64,000 nucleotides of DNA from Tranquillimonas rosea (GTDB lineage: Bacteria; Pseudomonadota; Alphaproteobacteria; Rhodobacterales; Rhodobacteraceae). The notes beneath the pieces were generated by a model that was not told the origin of the DNA, searched no databases, and saw only the letters and a program-made list of their open reading frames with translations. The translations under genes were made by a program, and so were the position numbers. Below are positions 26,379-36,105 of this stretch, piece after piece (position 1 is the first letter of the stretch; each line of letters starts with the position of its first letter). The DNA is taken from contig NZ_FOGU01000010.1 of the NCBI RefSeq assembly GCF_900111315.1, positions 103,666 through 167,665 of the forward strand, in the 5' to 3' direction.

Positions 26379-26890
26379 CCGGAAAGATCGTCACGCTCCT
26401 GATCGTGGCCGTCGCGCTGGCCGCGGGCGGCCTGATGTACTGGCTTCAGGTCTATTACTACTACGAGACGCTCGGTCCCGAGGACGCCGCGATCACGCTC
26501 GTCCCGCAAGAGGCGGACGACCCCCGGCCGGTCGACGTGGCCGAGTTCCAGGGCATCGACGCAAACTCGTCGCCGCTGCGCTATCGCGCGTGCTTCACCC
26601 TTCCCGATCCCGACGGGCTGCGCGACACCTACGAGGTGTATCCCGCGCCGATCCCGCTGACGGCGCCCAGCTGGTTCGACTGCTTCGACGCCGAGGCCGT
26701 GGGCGAGGCGCTGGAACGGGACGAGGCGCGCGCCTATCTCGCCGAACGCAACATCGAGTACGGCGTCGACCGCGTCGTCGCCGTCTTCCCCGACGGCCGC
26801 GCCTATGCCTGGCACCAGCTCAACAATTGCGGCGAGACGGACTATACCGGCACCCCCGTGACCGAGGAATGTCCGCCGCGCCCTGACTAG
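26375..26890 (+). CDS. Conserved membrane-anchored protein between glyQ and glyS
   Basis: A 171-residue protein with one N-terminal membrane anchor (about residues 4-23) followed by a predicted periplasmic domain containing three Cys residues ([24 protein letters not shown]) plus EECPP near the end. I recognise it as a small family seen between glyQ and glyS in Rhodobacterales (probably DUF6446) but no function is known. The frame overlaps glyQ by 4 bp, so it is translated as part of the glyQ-glyS operon, though nothing in it suggests a role in aminoacylation. Confidence 0.75.
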   Translation: MTGKIVTLLIVAVALAAGGLMYWLQVYYYYETLGPEDAAITLVPQEADDPRPVDVAEFQGIDANSSPLRYRACFTLPDPDGLRDTYEVYPAPIPLTAPSWFDCFDAEAVGEALERDEARAYLAERNIEYGVDRVVAVFPDGRAYAWHQLNNCGETDYTGTPVTEECPPRPD

Positions 26891-26953
26891 CCCCGCGTTG
26901 TGATCCGCCCTCGAACCGGCTAAGCGGACCCCGCCAATAGACAAGGCGAAACC

Positions 26954-29095
26954 ATGCCCGACCTTCTGATCGAACTGTTCTCCGAGGAAATCCCGGCGCG
27001 GATGCAGGCGAAGGCCGCCGACGACCTGCGCCGCCGCGTGACCGACGGGCTGGTCGAGGCGGGCCTGACCTATGCCCATGCCGGCGCCTTTGCCGGGCCG
27101 CGTCGCCTGACGCTCGCACTCGAGGGTGTGCTGGCCGCGTCGCCCGCCACCCGCGAAGAGCGGAAGGGCCCCCGCGTCGACGCGCCCGAGAAGGCGCTCG
27201 AGGGGTTCCTGCGCTCCACCGGTCTGACGAAGGATCAGCTCGAGGCGCGGGACGACAAGAAGGGGCAGGTCTGGTTCGCCGTGATCGAGAAAGAGGGCCG
27301 CCCCGCCGCCGACATCGTGGCCGAGGTGCTCGAAGAGACGGTGCGCAACTTCCCCTGGCCCAAGTCGATGCGCTGGGGCGACGGCAGCCTGCGCTGGGTC
27401 CGGCCGCTGCACGCGATCCTCTGCATTCTCACCGACGAGGCCGAGACGCAGGTCGTCCCGGTCGAGATCGACGGCATCCGCGCCGGCGACACCACGCGCG
27501 GCCACCGTTTCATGGCGCCCGAGCCGTTCGCGGTCACCGGCTTCGACGACTACGCCGCGCGCCTCAAGCGCGCCAGGGTGATGCTCAGCGCCGAGGAACG
27601 GCAGGACGCGATCCGGAACGAGGCGCAGACCCTCGCATTCGCCTCGGGGCTCGAGGTGGTCGAGGATGCGGGCCTTCTGGCCGAGGTCGCAGGCCTGGTC
27701 GAATGGCCCGTCGTGCTGATGGGCGAGATCGGGGAAGAGTTCCTCGACCTGCCGCCCGAGGTGCTTCAGACCTCGATGAAAGAGCACCAGAAGTTCTTCT
27801 CGGTCCGCGATGCGCGTCGCTCGGGGCAGATCGTGCGCTTCATCACCGTCGCCAACCGCGAGACCGACGATGACGGCGCCACGATCCTCGCCGGCAACCA
27901 GAAGGTCCTGGCCGCGCGGCTGTCGGACGCCAAGTTCTTCTGGGAAAACGACCAGCGCATCGCCGCCGGCGCCAGGATGCAGCCCTGGATCGACTCGCTC
28001 TCCGACGTGACCTTTCACGCCCGCCTCGGCAGCCAGGCCGACCGCGTGGGCCGCATCGCCGCGCTGGCGCGCGAGCTGGCCCCGACCGTGGGCGCCGACG
28101 CGGATGCCGCCGAACAGGCCGCCCGCATCGCCAAGGCCGATCTGTCGTCGGAAATGGTCGGCGAGTTCCCCGAGCTGCAGGGCCTGATGGGCCGCTACTA
28201 CGCGACAACCGCGGGTTTCCCCGACGACGTCGCCGCCGCCTGCGAGGATCACTACCGCCCCCTCGGCCCCTCGGACGCGGTGCCCACGGCGCCGGTCTCG
28301 GTCGCCGTGGCGCTGGCCGACAAGCTGGACACGCTCGCGGGCTTCTGGGCGATCGACGAAAAGCCCACCGGCTCGAAGGACCCGTTCGCGCTGCGCCGCG
28401 CCGCGCTGGGGGTGATCCGCCTTCTGCTGGAGAACGGCGTGCGCCTGTCGCTGACCGACAGCTTCAACAACGTGCTGGGCGCGCACGAGATGGAACAGCT
28501 CGCCGCCCGCGGCGACGGCGCCGAGGCGGCGACCGATGCCATCAACATCGCCGAACGGGTCGGGCCCAAGGTCGCCGACCTGCTCGCCTTCTTCCACGAC
28601 CGGCTCAAGGTCTACCTCCGCGACCGGGGTATCCGGCACGATGTCATCGACGCCTGCCTCGCGATGGAGGGCAGCGACGACCTCGCCCTGCTGGTCAAGC
28701 GGGCCGAGGCGCTGGCCGGCATCCGGCAGACCGAGGACGGCGAGAACCTGATCCAGGGCTTCAAGCGGGCCAACAACATCCTCCGCCAGGCCGAGGACGG
28801 CGTGGTCGAGTATTCCTTCGGGGCCGAGCCCAAGTTTTTCGAGACCGACGCCGAGCGCACCCTCTTCGACGCCCTGAGCGGCGCGGAAAAGACCATCGCC
28901 CCCCGCATGCAGGCCGAGGATTTCGGCGGCGCGATGCAGGCGATGGCCGCGCTGCGCAGCCCGATCGACGCGTTCTTCGAGACCGTGCAGGTCAACACCG
29001 ACAGCGACATCATCCGTCGCAACCGCCTGAACCTCCTAGGGCAGATCCGCGCGGTGACCGGGCAGGTGGCTGACCTGTCGCGCCTCGAAGGCTAG
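26954..29095 (+). CDS. glyS: Glycyl-tRNA synthetase beta subunit
   Basis: tRNA-binding beta subunit that pairs with GlyQ to form the active glycyl-tRNA synthetase. The 713-residue length is usual. Recognisable family blocks are the N-terminus DLLIELFSEEIPARMQ, FPKSMRW-type FPWPKSMRWGDGSLRWVRP (about residues 133-151), TSMKEHQKFF (about 274-283), FITVANRE, KFFWENDQ, and the HD-like and C-terminal anticodon-binding parts with DKLDTLAGFWAIDEKPTGSK. It lies 63 bp after the small membrane protein gene, in the same operon as glyQ. Confidence 0.97.
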   Translation: MPDLLIELFSEEIPARMQAKAADDLRRRVTDGLVEAGLTYAHAGAFAGPRRLTLALEGVLAASPATREERKGPRVDAPEKALEGFLRSTGLTKDQLEARDDKKGQVWFAVIEKEGRPAADIVAEVLEETVRNFPWPKSMRWGDGSLRWVRPLHAILCILTDEAETQVVPVEIDGIRAGDTTRGHRFMAPEPFAVTGFDDYAARLKRARVMLSAEERQDAIRNEAQTLAFASGLEVVEDAGLLAEVAGLVEWPVVLMGEIGEEFLDLPPEVLQTSMKEHQKFFSVRDARRSGQIVRFITVANRETDDDGATILAGNQKVLAARLSDAKFFWENDQRIAAGARMQPWIDSLSDVTFHARLGSQADRVGRIAALARELAPTVGADADAAEQAARIAKADLSSEMVGEFPELQGLMGRYYATTAGFPDDVAAACEDHYRPLGPSDAVPTAPVSVAVALADKLDTLAGFWAIDEKPTGSKDPFALRRAALGVIRLLLENGVRLSLTDSFNNVLGAHEMEQLAARGDGAEAATDAINIAERVGPKVADLLAFFHDRLKVYLRDRGIRHDVIDACLAMEGSDDLALLVKRAEALAGIRQTEDGENLIQGFKRANNILRQAEDGVVEYSFGAEPKFFETDAERTLFDALSGAEKTIAPRMQAEDFGGAMQAMAALRSPIDAFFETVQVNTDSDIIRRNRLNLLGQIRAVTGQVADLSRLEG

Positions 29096-29107
29096 GGGCC
29101 GCAAACC

Positions 29108-29149
29108 GTGCATACGGGTGGTGCACGCTCTGTGCACGTCCGGTGCACG
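29108..29149. repeat. Helically phased GTGCAC direct repeats upstream of the PPDK-like gene
   Basis: GTGCACG occurs at 29121, 29132 and 29143, exactly 11 bp apart, preceded by GTGCATA at 29108 and followed by a partial copy (GTGAC) at 29154. GTGCAC is itself palindromic. The array lies in the glyS to PPDK intergenic region (29096-29281) and is a candidate operator; the regulator is unknown. Confidence 0.5.
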
Positions 29150-29281
29150 CCCCGTGACTCCGGACCAATGGCGCGACCTGGCGGTCCCTCGCCACGGCGG
29201 GTGCTGTGGCGGCAGGCGGACGCTCCTGTCCGATCGGCCACTTGTGCGACTCGGCATCGCCGCTATCCTTCGACGTGAAGG

Positions 29282-31843
29282 ATGGGTGCCGCAGTGCAGA
29301 AACATGTTGAAATCGCTGACTTTACTCCCATCACGCCGACGGCTGCGATCTCGGCGGCGGCGCATGGCGGGCGGGCGAAATGCCTGCAACGGCTGATCCG
29401 GCTGGACCTTCCGGTGCCGCGCACGCTGGCGCTGAGCGTCGATCAGGTGCGGTCGATTGCCGCAGGCCGCCGCCCCTACACCGAACAAATGCTACACGAG
29501 CTGGAATCTCCTTTGGTTTCAGTGCGTCCCAGCTCGGAAAGCGCCGATTGGGGCGGTCCCGCTGCCATCCTGAACATCGGAATGTGCGACAGAACCCACG
29601 CGGATCTCGCCGTTAACCTCGGCGAAAGGGCGGCCGACGCAATATACGCCCGGTTCATCCAGGCCTTTGCCGTCCATGTCGCCCGTCTGGACCCCGAGGC
29701 GTTCGATCTGCCGGCCCGGCCGGACGCCACGACCATCGCGTCGCTGCTCGACGCCTACGAGACCGAGCGCGGGGCGACCTTCCCGCAGGACCCAGCCGAT
29801 CAGCTGGCCGATGCCCTGCGGTCCATGGCGCGCAGCTGGGACGGCCCCACTGCCCGCCTTCTGCGCCAGGCACGCGGCGCCCCGGCCGAGGCCGGGCTGG
29901 GGCTGGTGGTGCAGCAGATGGCCCTGGGCGTGGGTCGCCGGCACGAGGGCGAATCGGGCTCGGGCGTCATCCAGTTCATCGACAGCGCGACCGGCCTGCC
30001 GCAGATCACCGGCCGCTACCTGTCGCAGAGCCAGGGGCGCGAGGCGCTGCTGGCGGAAGAGGGGGCGATCTACCTGACGCAGGACCCGCGCGGTCCCTCG
30101 CTCGAGGATATCGCGCCGGAAATCCTCGACACGCTCACCGCCCACGGCACCCTCTGCCGCCGCCGTCTGCGCGAGGAGATGCAGATCGAGTTCACCATCG
30201 ACGGCGGGCATCTGGCCATCCTCGACGCCGTCCGCGTGCCCCGATCGTCCCGCGCGGGGGTGCGCGTGGCCGTCGCGCTCGCCTCCGACGGCGTCATCCC
30301 CCAGGCCGAGGCCGTGGCCCGCGTCGAGCCGCGCGCCCTGTCGGAACTGCTCCACCCGCAGGTCGATCCGGCCCACCCGCCGGACGTGTTCGCCAGCGGC
30401 ATCGCCGCCTCTCCCGGCGCCGCGACCGGGCGGCTGGTCTTTTCCGCCCGCGCCGCCCAGGCCGCCCAGGCCCGCGAGGAGCCCTGCATCCTCGTCCGCC
30501 GCGAGACGACGCCGGACGACGTGCGCGGCATGCATGCCAGCGTCGGCGTCCTCACCGAGAAGGGCGGCGCGACAAGCCACGCCGCGGTGATCGCGCGGGG
30601 CCTCGGGCTGCCCTGCGTCGTGGGGGCCGGTGGGATCGCGATCGACCAGCGCTCGGCGACGCTCACCGGCGACAAGGGCCGCACCTTCCGCGAGGGGGAC
30701 TGGATCACCCTCGACGGCACGGGCGGCGTCGCCCTCGCCGGGGCCGTGCCGCTGCTGGAGCCCGCGCTCGACGACGCGTTCCGCACGCTGCTGTCCTGGG
30801 CCGACGATGCGCGCGACATCGGGGTCCGGGCCAACGCCGACACGCCCGCCGAGGCGCAGGTCGCCCGGACGTTCGAGGCCGAGGGCATCGGGCTGTGCCG
30901 GACCGAGCACATGTTCTTCGAAGGCGACCGGCTGACGGTCATGCGCGAGATGATCTTCACCGACAACGCCGAGGACAGGGAGGCCGCGCTGCGCCGTCTC
31001 CTGCCGGTGCAACGGTCCGATTTCGTGCGTCTTTTCAGAATAATGGAGGGGCAGCCGGTCTGCATCCGCCTGCTCGATCCGCCGCTGCACGAATTCCTGC
31101 CCGCCGGCCCGGACGCGCTGCACGACATGGCGGAATCGCTGAACCTGTCGCTGCGCAGCGTGACGGCGCGGGTCGAGGCGCTGCGCGAGTTCAACCCGAT
31201 GCTGGGGATGCGCGGCGTGCGGCTGGGGATCGCGATTCCCGAGATCTACGAGATGCAGAGCCGCGCCATCTTCGAGGCCACGGTCGAGGCGGGCGGCGGC
31301 GTCGTGCCCGAGATCATGGTGCCGCTCGTCTCGGCCCGGCGCGAGGTCGAACTGGTGAAGGGCCGGGTCGATGCCGTGGCGGCGGCCGTGAAGGCCGAGA
31401 CGGGGGCGAACTTCGATTATCGCCTCGGCGTCATGGTCGAAACGCCCCGCGCCGCCCTCCGCGCCGAAGAGATCGCGGCGAACGTCGCCTTTCTGTCCTT
31501 CGGCACCAACGACCTGACGCAGATGACCTACGGTCTCAGTCGCGACGACGCTGGGCGGTTCATGGGGGCGTATGTCGCGGAAGGGGTCTTCATCGAGGAT
31601 CCGTTCCTGCGGCTCGACGTCGATGGCGTGGGCGAGCTGCTGACACTGGGCGCCGAACGCGGCCGCGCGGGCCATCCCGGCATCACCCTTTCGGTCTGCG
31701 GAGAGCACGGCGGCGACCCCGAGTCGATCGCCTTCTGCCGCGCGGCGGGATTCGACTATGTCTCGTGCTCGCCTTTCAGGGTGCCTCTGGCGCGGTTGGC
31801 TGCCGCGCAGATTGCATTGCGGGATCTCGGCTTCCCGCGCTAA
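29282..31843 (+). CDS. ppdK: Pyruvate phosphate dikinase-like protein with a divergent ATP-grasp half
   Basis: An 853-residue member of the PEP-utilising enzyme family. The central phosphohistidine domain is intact (GGATSHAAVIARGLGLPCVVG, His433), and the C-terminal PEP/pyruvate barrel has RTEHMFF, NPMLGMRGVRL, FGTNDLTQMTYGLSRDD and the catalytic Cys806 in SVCGEHGG. The N-terminal nucleotide domain is short and altered: the usual GGKGANL reads GGRAKCL, and the SVRSGA...PGMMDT block reads SVRPSS...GGPAAI. It may therefore use ATP poorly or not at all; orthodox PPDK is ~880 residues with both blocks intact. PEP-interconverting activity through an altered phosphodonor, or a regulatory role, are both possible. 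It follows glyS, a common order in this group. Confidence 0.78.
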   Translation: MGAAVQKHVEIADFTPITPTAAISAAAHGGRAKCLQRLIRLDLPVPRTLALSVDQVRSIAAGRRPYTEQMLHELESPLVSVRPSSESADWGGPAAILNIGMCDRTHADLAVNLGERAADAIYARFIQAFAVHVARLDPEAFDLPARPDATTIASLLDAYETERGATFPQDPADQLADALRSMARSWDGPTARLLRQARGAPAEAGLGLVVQQMALGVGRRHEGESGSGVIQFIDSATGLPQITGRYLSQSQGREALLAEEGAIYLTQDPRGPSLEDIAPEILDTLTAHGTLCRRRLREEMQIEFTIDGGHLAILDAVRVPRSSRAGVRVAVALASDGVIPQAEAVARVEPRALSELLHPQVDPAHPPDVFASGIAASPGAATGRLVFSARAAQAAQAREEPCILVRRETTPDDVRGMHASVGVLTEKGGATSHAAVIARGLGLPCVVGAGGIAIDQRSATLTGDKGRTFREGDWITLDGTGGVALAGAVPLLEPALDDAFRTLLSWADDARDIGVRANADTPAEAQVARTFEAEGIGLCRTEHMFFEGDRLTVMREMIFTDNAEDREAALRRLLPVQRSDFVRLFRIMEGQPVCIRLLDPPLHEFLPAGPDALHDMAESLNLSLRSVTARVEALREFNPMLGMRGVRLGIAIPEIYEMQSRAIFEATVEAGGGVVPEIMVPLVSARREVELVKGRVDAVAAAVKAETGANFDYRLGVMVETPRAALRAEEIAANVAFLSFGTNDLTQMTYGLSRDDAGRFMGAYVAEGVFIEDPFLRLDVDGVGELLTLGAERGRAGHPGITLSVCGEHGGDPESIAFCRAAGFDYVSCSPFRVPLARLAAAQIALRDLGFPR

Positions 31844-31973
31844 GCCTTTCGGTTCCATGAAAAATTTCGCGCTTCGGCAGGAACCTGCCTAGGGGGCTAT
31901 CCTAACGGCACCCGGATGGGTTACACGCTCCGCCGGCGCCCCGTGGGACGGGCGCCGTGATGCTGCTGCCGGA

Positions 31974-32001
31974 GTGTCGCATGTGCGCGCGACACCTTTT
32001 T
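31974..32001 (+). terminator. Intrinsic terminator or attenuator before the cell wall hydrolase gene
   Basis: GTGTCGC (31974-31980) and GCGACAC (31989-31995) form a perfect 7-bp stem followed by C and five T residues. It ends only 6 bp before the GGAGG ribosome site of the next gene, so it either terminates read-through from the PPDK-like gene or attenuates the hydrolase gene. A second stem (CGGCGCCC/GGGCGCCG near 31933-31957) lies just upstream. Confidence 0.6.
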
Positions 32002-32018
32002 GTTTCGGAGGTTCGGTC

Positions 32019-32714
32019 ATGTATCAACGCCTTTTTGGGGCGCTTGTTCTGTGCGGCCTGATGGTCGCTGCACCGGTTCACGCCGACGTGGTCATGAGCA
32101 CGTCGAACAATCCGGGAATCGACATTGATCCGGCGCCCGAGGCGTCGGACATGGAATCGCGTCTCGACGGCCTTCTGGGGGAGGCCCGGCCCGAGGTGCG
32201 CGCCGCGCGCGACCGCGGCATGAGCCGCTTCCTGTCGAAGCGCCGGAAAAGCATCGACGGCACGCCGTTGCCCGAAGGCGCGTACACCGCGGCCTACCTG
32301 GCCGACCAGCCGGCCAAGGAGGGCGGGGCGCAGTGGCGCTGCCTGACCGAGGCGCTCTATTTCGAGGCGCGGGGCGAGGACGTCAAAGGCATCTTCGCCG
32401 TGGCCGAGGTGATCCTGAACCGTGTCGACAGCGGCCGGTTCCCCGATTCCGTCTGCGGCGTGGTCAAGCAGGGCACCGGCAAGATCCATGCCTGCCAGTT
32501 CAGCTATACCTGCGACGGCGCCCCCGAGGTCGTCCACGAGATGCGGGCCTGGCGGAAGGTCGGCAAGATCGCCACGCTGATGCTGGACGGCGCGCCGCGC
32601 CGGCTTACCGATGGGGCGACCTACTATCACACGCGGGCCGTGTCGCCGGGCTGGTCCAACAGCTTCGACCGGACGACGGCGATCGGCGCGCACCTCTTCT
32701 ATCGCCAGGCCTGA
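32019..32714 (+). CDS. Cell wall hydrolase, SleB/CwlJ-type (Hydrolase_2)
   Basis: A 231-residue exported protein with a signal peptide (MYQRLFGALVLCGLMVAAPVHA). Residues about 105-228 form a SleB-like hydrolase domain: RCLTEALYFEARGE with the presumed catalytic Glu, GIFAVAEVILNRVDSGRFPDSVCGVV, QFSYTCDG, and GATYYHT. In spore formers such enzymes cleave cortex peptidoglycan; in this non-sporulating group they are probably general cell wall hydrolases. The ATG at 32019 is preferred over one at 31974 because it has a GGAGG site and starts the signal peptide, while 31974 lies inside the terminator-like hairpin. Confidence 0.85.
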   Translation: MYQRLFGALVLCGLMVAAPVHADVVMSTSNNPGIDIDPAPEASDMESRLDGLLGEARPEVRAARDRGMSRFLSKRRKSIDGTPLPEGAYTAAYLADQPAKEGGAQWRCLTEALYFEARGEDVKGIFAVAEVILNRVDSGRFPDSVCGVVKQGTGKIHACQFSYTCDGAPEVVHEMRAWRKVGKIATLMLDGAPRRLTDGATYYHTRAVSPGWSNSFDRTTAIGAHLFYRQA

Positions 32715-32780
32715 GGCGGGGCTGTCGCACGGGCGAGGAAACCGCTAGACCGGCGCAAACCGCCCCTGATGGAGCCGGCG

Positions 32781-33713
32781 ATGACCAGCGAACTGCGCCT
32801 TGCCTTCGCGCACCCCGAAGAGCGCGCCCGCGCGACCCAGCCCGGAGATCCGCATGACCGGATCTCCCTGCGCGACCATGTGGTCGAGGTCGAGATCGGC
32901 GCCTTCCAGCCCGAGCGCGGCAAGACTCAGCGCGTGCGGTTCAACGTCGTCGTCGACGTGCGCCCGCATGACGCGGCGCGCGACGACGACGTCGACAAGA
33001 TCCTCAGCTACGACACGATCACCGACGCCATCGAGGCCGAGCTGTCGGCCGAGCGGCTGAACCTTCTGGAGACGCTGGCCGAGCGCGTGGCCGAGCGTAT
33101 CCTGCTGGCCCCGCTCGCCCTCCGCTGCTTCGTGCGGATCGAAAAGCTCGACCGCGGGCCCGGTGCGCTCGGGGTTGAAATCGCGCGCTCGTCGGAAGGG
33201 ATGCCCCGCCTCGCGGAAGAGATCGGCGCGGACGATGCGCCGCATCCTCTGGTCGTGTTCCTGTCGAACGACGCCATTGCCTCGGACAGGCTGTCGGCCT
33301 GGCTCGACGCGCTCGAGTCCGACGGCCGGCCGGTGATCTTCGCGGTCGGGCCCGCGGATGTGCCCGCACCGCAATCCGGCGCGGCGGCGGCGCAGCGGCG
33401 CATCGACCTTCTGGCGATCGAGCAGAACGCCTGGGTGCTTGCCGGCCGCGACAGGCGTTGCGTCGTGGTCGAGACGCGGACCGAGTTCGACTGGGCGATG
33501 CGGCACGGGCGGATCACGGTCTGGGCGCCGTCCAAGCTCGTGCTCGACGCGGTCGAGCCGCCCTCGGCCCAGCCGCGCGATGCCGTCGCACTGGCGGGGT
33601 GGTTCGCTGGGCAGATGCACGCGCGGGAATTGCTGTGCGTCGGCGCGCCGGCCCCGACCGGCGCCTCGGTTCCGGTCGAGACCGCGCCATTGGACGCCGC
33701 CACGCTGGTCTGA
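32781..33713 (+). CDS. folB: Dihydroneopterin aldolase with an extra C-terminal domain
   Basis: N-terminal residues about 28-130 form a FolB domain, which cleaves dihydroneopterin in folate synthesis: [20 protein letters not shown], the catalytic-region SYDTITDAI, and [14 protein letters not shown]. The remaining ~170 residues (about 140-310) are an Ala-rich alpha/beta domain with no motif I recognise, so the 310-residue protein is more than twice the usual ~120. Start at 32781 is chosen over 32769 because GGAG lies 6 bp upstream. The next genes are folP and glmM, supporting the folate role. Confidence 0.85.
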   Translation: MTSELRLAFAHPEERARATQPGDPHDRISLRDHVVEVEIGAFQPERGKTQRVRFNVVVDVRPHDAARDDDVDKILSYDTITDAIEAELSAERLNLLETLAERVAERILLAPLALRCFVRIEKLDRGPGALGVEIARSSEGMPRLAEEIGADDAPHPLVVFLSNDAIASDRLSAWLDALESDGRPVIFAVGPADVPAPQSGAAAAQRRIDLLAIEQNAWVLAGRDRRCVVVETRTEFDWAMRHGRITVWAPSKLVLDAVEPPSAQPRDAVALAGWFAGQMHARELLCVGAPAPTGASVPVETAPLDAATLV

Positions 33714-33751
33714 CTCTTGCCTCGCCGCCCCGGATGGTCGAGACCGGCACA

Positions 33752-34759
33752 ATGAACCTTTATGTGCGTCCGCTCGTCCAGATGGGCCGTGCTCGGCCCG
33801 CCGATGCGCTTCCCCTTGCCGGTGGCTGGAGCTGGTTCAGCCATGTCGAGGTGCTGGAGCGCGGTCGGCCTCCGACCATGGTGCCTGCGCGGGACCTCTC
33901 CGACGCCATCGCCCACCGCCTGACCGCGCCGCGCCCGGACGTGGCCGGCCTGTCGATGGACATCCCCCGCCTGATGGGCATCCTCAACGTCACGCCCGAC
34001 AGCTTCTCGGACGGCGGGCGCTATCTCGACCCCGGCGCCGCGATTGTGCAGGCGCGGGCGATGGCGGCGGCCGACATCCTCGACATCGGCGGGGAAAGCA
34101 CCCGCCCCGGCGCCGTGACGGTGCCCGAGGCCGAGGAGATCGCCCGCACGGCGCCGGTAATCTCGGCCATCCGGTCCGAGTGGCCGGGGCCGATCTCGAT
34201 CGACACGCGAAAGGCCGCGGTGGCGCAGGCGGCGCTGGACGCCGGGGCGGACGTGATCAACGACGTGGCGGCCCTGACCTACGACCCCGCCATGGCCGGC
34301 CTCTGCGCCGAAAGCGGCGCGCCGGTCTGCCTGATGCATGCGCAGGGCGACCCCGAGACGATGCAGGACGCGCCGCACTACGACGACGTGCTGCTGGACG
34401 TCTACGACTGGCTGGAGGCGCGCGTCCGGGCGGCCGAGGCGGCGGGTATCCCGCGCGAGCGCATCGTCGTCGATCCCGGTATCGGCTTCGGCAAGACGGT
34501 GCAGCACAACCTTGCGCTTCTCTCGGGCCTTTCGCTGTTTCACGGTCTGGGCTGTCCGCTCCTTCTGGGCGCCTCGCGCAAGCGGTTCATCGGCACGCTG
34601 GGCGGGGCCGAGATGGCGACCGAGCGCATGCCGGGATCGGTCGCGGTGGCCCTTGCCGGGATCGCTCAGGGGGTGCAGATCGTCCGCGTGCACGATATTG
34701 TAGAGACGAGGCAGGCCGTGACGCTGTGGCGCGCGGCAACGACAGGAGAAAGCGCATGA
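33752..34759 (+). CDS. folP: Dihydropteroate synthase
   Basis: Condenses 6-hydroxymethyl-7,8-dihydropterin pyrophosphate with p-aminobenzoate to dihydropteroate. The 335-residue protein has the TIM-barrel motifs [16 protein letters not shown] (about residues 75-90), [36 protein letters not shown] and [10 protein letters not shown]. About 70 extra N-terminal residues precede the barrel, so a start further in cannot be excluded. It follows folB by 38 bp and its stop overlaps the glmM start by 4 bp (ATGA). Confidence 0.95.
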   Translation: MNLYVRPLVQMGRARPADALPLAGGWSWFSHVEVLERGRPPTMVPARDLSDAIAHRLTAPRPDVAGLSMDIPRLMGILNVTPDSFSDGGRYLDPGAAIVQARAMAAADILDIGGESTRPGAVTVPEAEEIARTAPVISAIRSEWPGPISIDTRKAAVAQAALDAGADVINDVAALTYDPAMAGLCAESGAPVCLMHAQGDPETMQDAPHYDDVLLDVYDWLEARVRAAEAAGIPRERIVVDPGIGFGKTVQHNLALLSGLSLFHGLGCPLLLGASRKRFIGTLGGAEMATERMPGSVAVALAGIAQGVQIVRVHDIVETRQAVTLWRAATTGESA

Positions 34760-36105
34760 GCCGCAAGTATTTCGGGACGGACGGCGTCCGGGGCACCGCG
34801 AACACCCACCCGATGACGGCGGACCTCGCGCTCAGGCTCGGCGCGGCGGCAGGGCGGTATTTCCGCCGGGACGACATCCGCGAGCATCGCGTCGTGATCG
34901 GCAAGGACACCCGCCGTTCGGGATACATGTTCGAGACGGCGATGACCGCCGGCTTCACCTCTACGGGGATGAACGTCTTTCTGCTGGGGCCCGTGCCGAC
35001 GCCAGCGGTGGGGATGCTGACGACCTCGCTTCGCGCGGATGTCGGGGTGATGATCTCGGCCAGCCACAACCCGCATGAGGACAACGGCATCAAGTTTTTC
35101 GGCCCCGACGGCTACAAGCTGTCGGACGAGGCCGAGATGGAGATCGAAGCGCTGCTCGAGGCCGGGACCGAACCCGCGCAGCCGGGCAATATCGGCCGCG
35201 CACAACGGATCGACGACGGCCGCTTCCGCTATGCCGAGCGGGTGAAGGCGACGCTGCCGATGGGGCAGCGGCTGGACGGCATGAAGGTGGTGATCGACTG
35301 TGCCAATGGTGCCGCGTGGCGGGCCGCGCCCGAGATCCTGTGGGAGCTCGGCGCCGACCCGATCCCGCTGGGCACTTCGCCCAATGGCTTCAACATCAAC
35401 CAGGGCTGCGGCTCGACCGATACTCGCGCGGCGGCCGAGGCCGTGGTGGCGCACGGGGCCGACGTGGGGATCTGCCTCGACGGTGACGCCGACCGGGTGA
35501 TGATTCTGGATGAGAACGGCGAGGTGGCCGACGGCGATCAGGTCATGGCGCTGCTGGCGGCTCGTTGGGCGTCGGACCAGCGCCTGCGCGGCAATACCCT
35601 TGTCGCCACGGTGATGAGCAACCTCGGGCTCGAGCGGTATCTCGGCGGGCACGGTATCGCGCTGCACCGCACCAAGGTCGGCGACCGCTACGTCGTCGAG
35701 GCGATGCGCCGTGAGGGCTTCAACCTGGGCGGCGAGCAGTCGGGGCATATCGTGATGACCGATTACGCGACCACCGGCGACGGGCTGGTCGCGGGCCTGC
35801 AGTTCCTGTCCGAGATGGCCCGCACCGGCCAGCCGGCCAGCAGCCTCCGCCAGCAGTTCGACCGGGTGCCGCAGCTGTTGCAGAATGTTCGCTTCTCGGC
35901 CGGGCGGACACCGCTCGAGGCCGACACGGTCAAGGAGGCGATCGCCACGGCAGAGGCGCAGCTTGACGGGCAGGGTCGCCTGTTGATCCGCAAGTCGGGG
36001 ACCGAACCGCTGATCCGCGTCATGGCCGAGTGCGAGGACGAGAGCCTGCTGGCCCGCGTCGTGGGCGACATCGTGGCCGAGGTCGAGGCGGCAGGCCGGA
36101 CCTAG
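34756..36105 (+). CDS. glmM: Phosphoglucosamine mutase
   Basis: Interconverts glucosamine 6-phosphate and glucosamine 1-phosphate on the way to UDP-GlcNAc for peptidoglycan and LPS. The 449-residue protein begins [16 protein letters not shown], carries the phosphoserine loop [16 protein letters not shown] (active Ser103), the magnesium loop DGDADRV (about residues 242-248), and the C-terminal phosphate-binding [14 protein letters not shown]. It is translationally coupled to folP (ATGA overlap); the folP-glmM pairing is widespread in proteobacteria. Its last 4 bp overlap the end of the convergent exporter gene. Confidence 0.97.
   Translation: MSRKYFGTDGVRGTANTHPMTADLALRLGAAAGRYFRRDDIREHRVVIGKDTRRSGYMFETAMTAGFTSTGMNVFLLGPVPTPAVGMLTTSLRADVGVMISASHNPHEDNGIKFFGPDGYKLSDEAEMEIEALLEAGTEPAQPGNIGRAQRIDDGRFRYAERVKATLPMGQRLDGMKVVIDCANGAAWRAAPEILWELGADPIPLGTSPNGFNINQGCGSTDTRAAAEAVVAHGADVGICLDGDADRVMILDENGEVADGDQVMALLAARWASDQRLRGNTLVATVMSNLGLERYLGGHGIALHRTKVGDRYVVEAMRREGFNLGGEQSGHIVMTDYATTGDGLVAGLQFLSEMARTGQPASSLRQQFDRVPQLLQNVRFSAGRTPLEADTVKEAIATAEAQLDGQGRLLIRKSGTEPLIRVMAECEDESLLARVVGDIVAEVEAAGRT

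Noticed and set aside
26333..28639. 768-codon minus-strand open frame across glyS
   Set aside because: Antisense to a clear glyS; composition is an artefact of strong third-position GC.
29519..31858. 779-codon minus-strand open frame across the PPDK-like gene
   Set aside because: Antisense shadow, His/Arg/Gly rich, no domain recognised.
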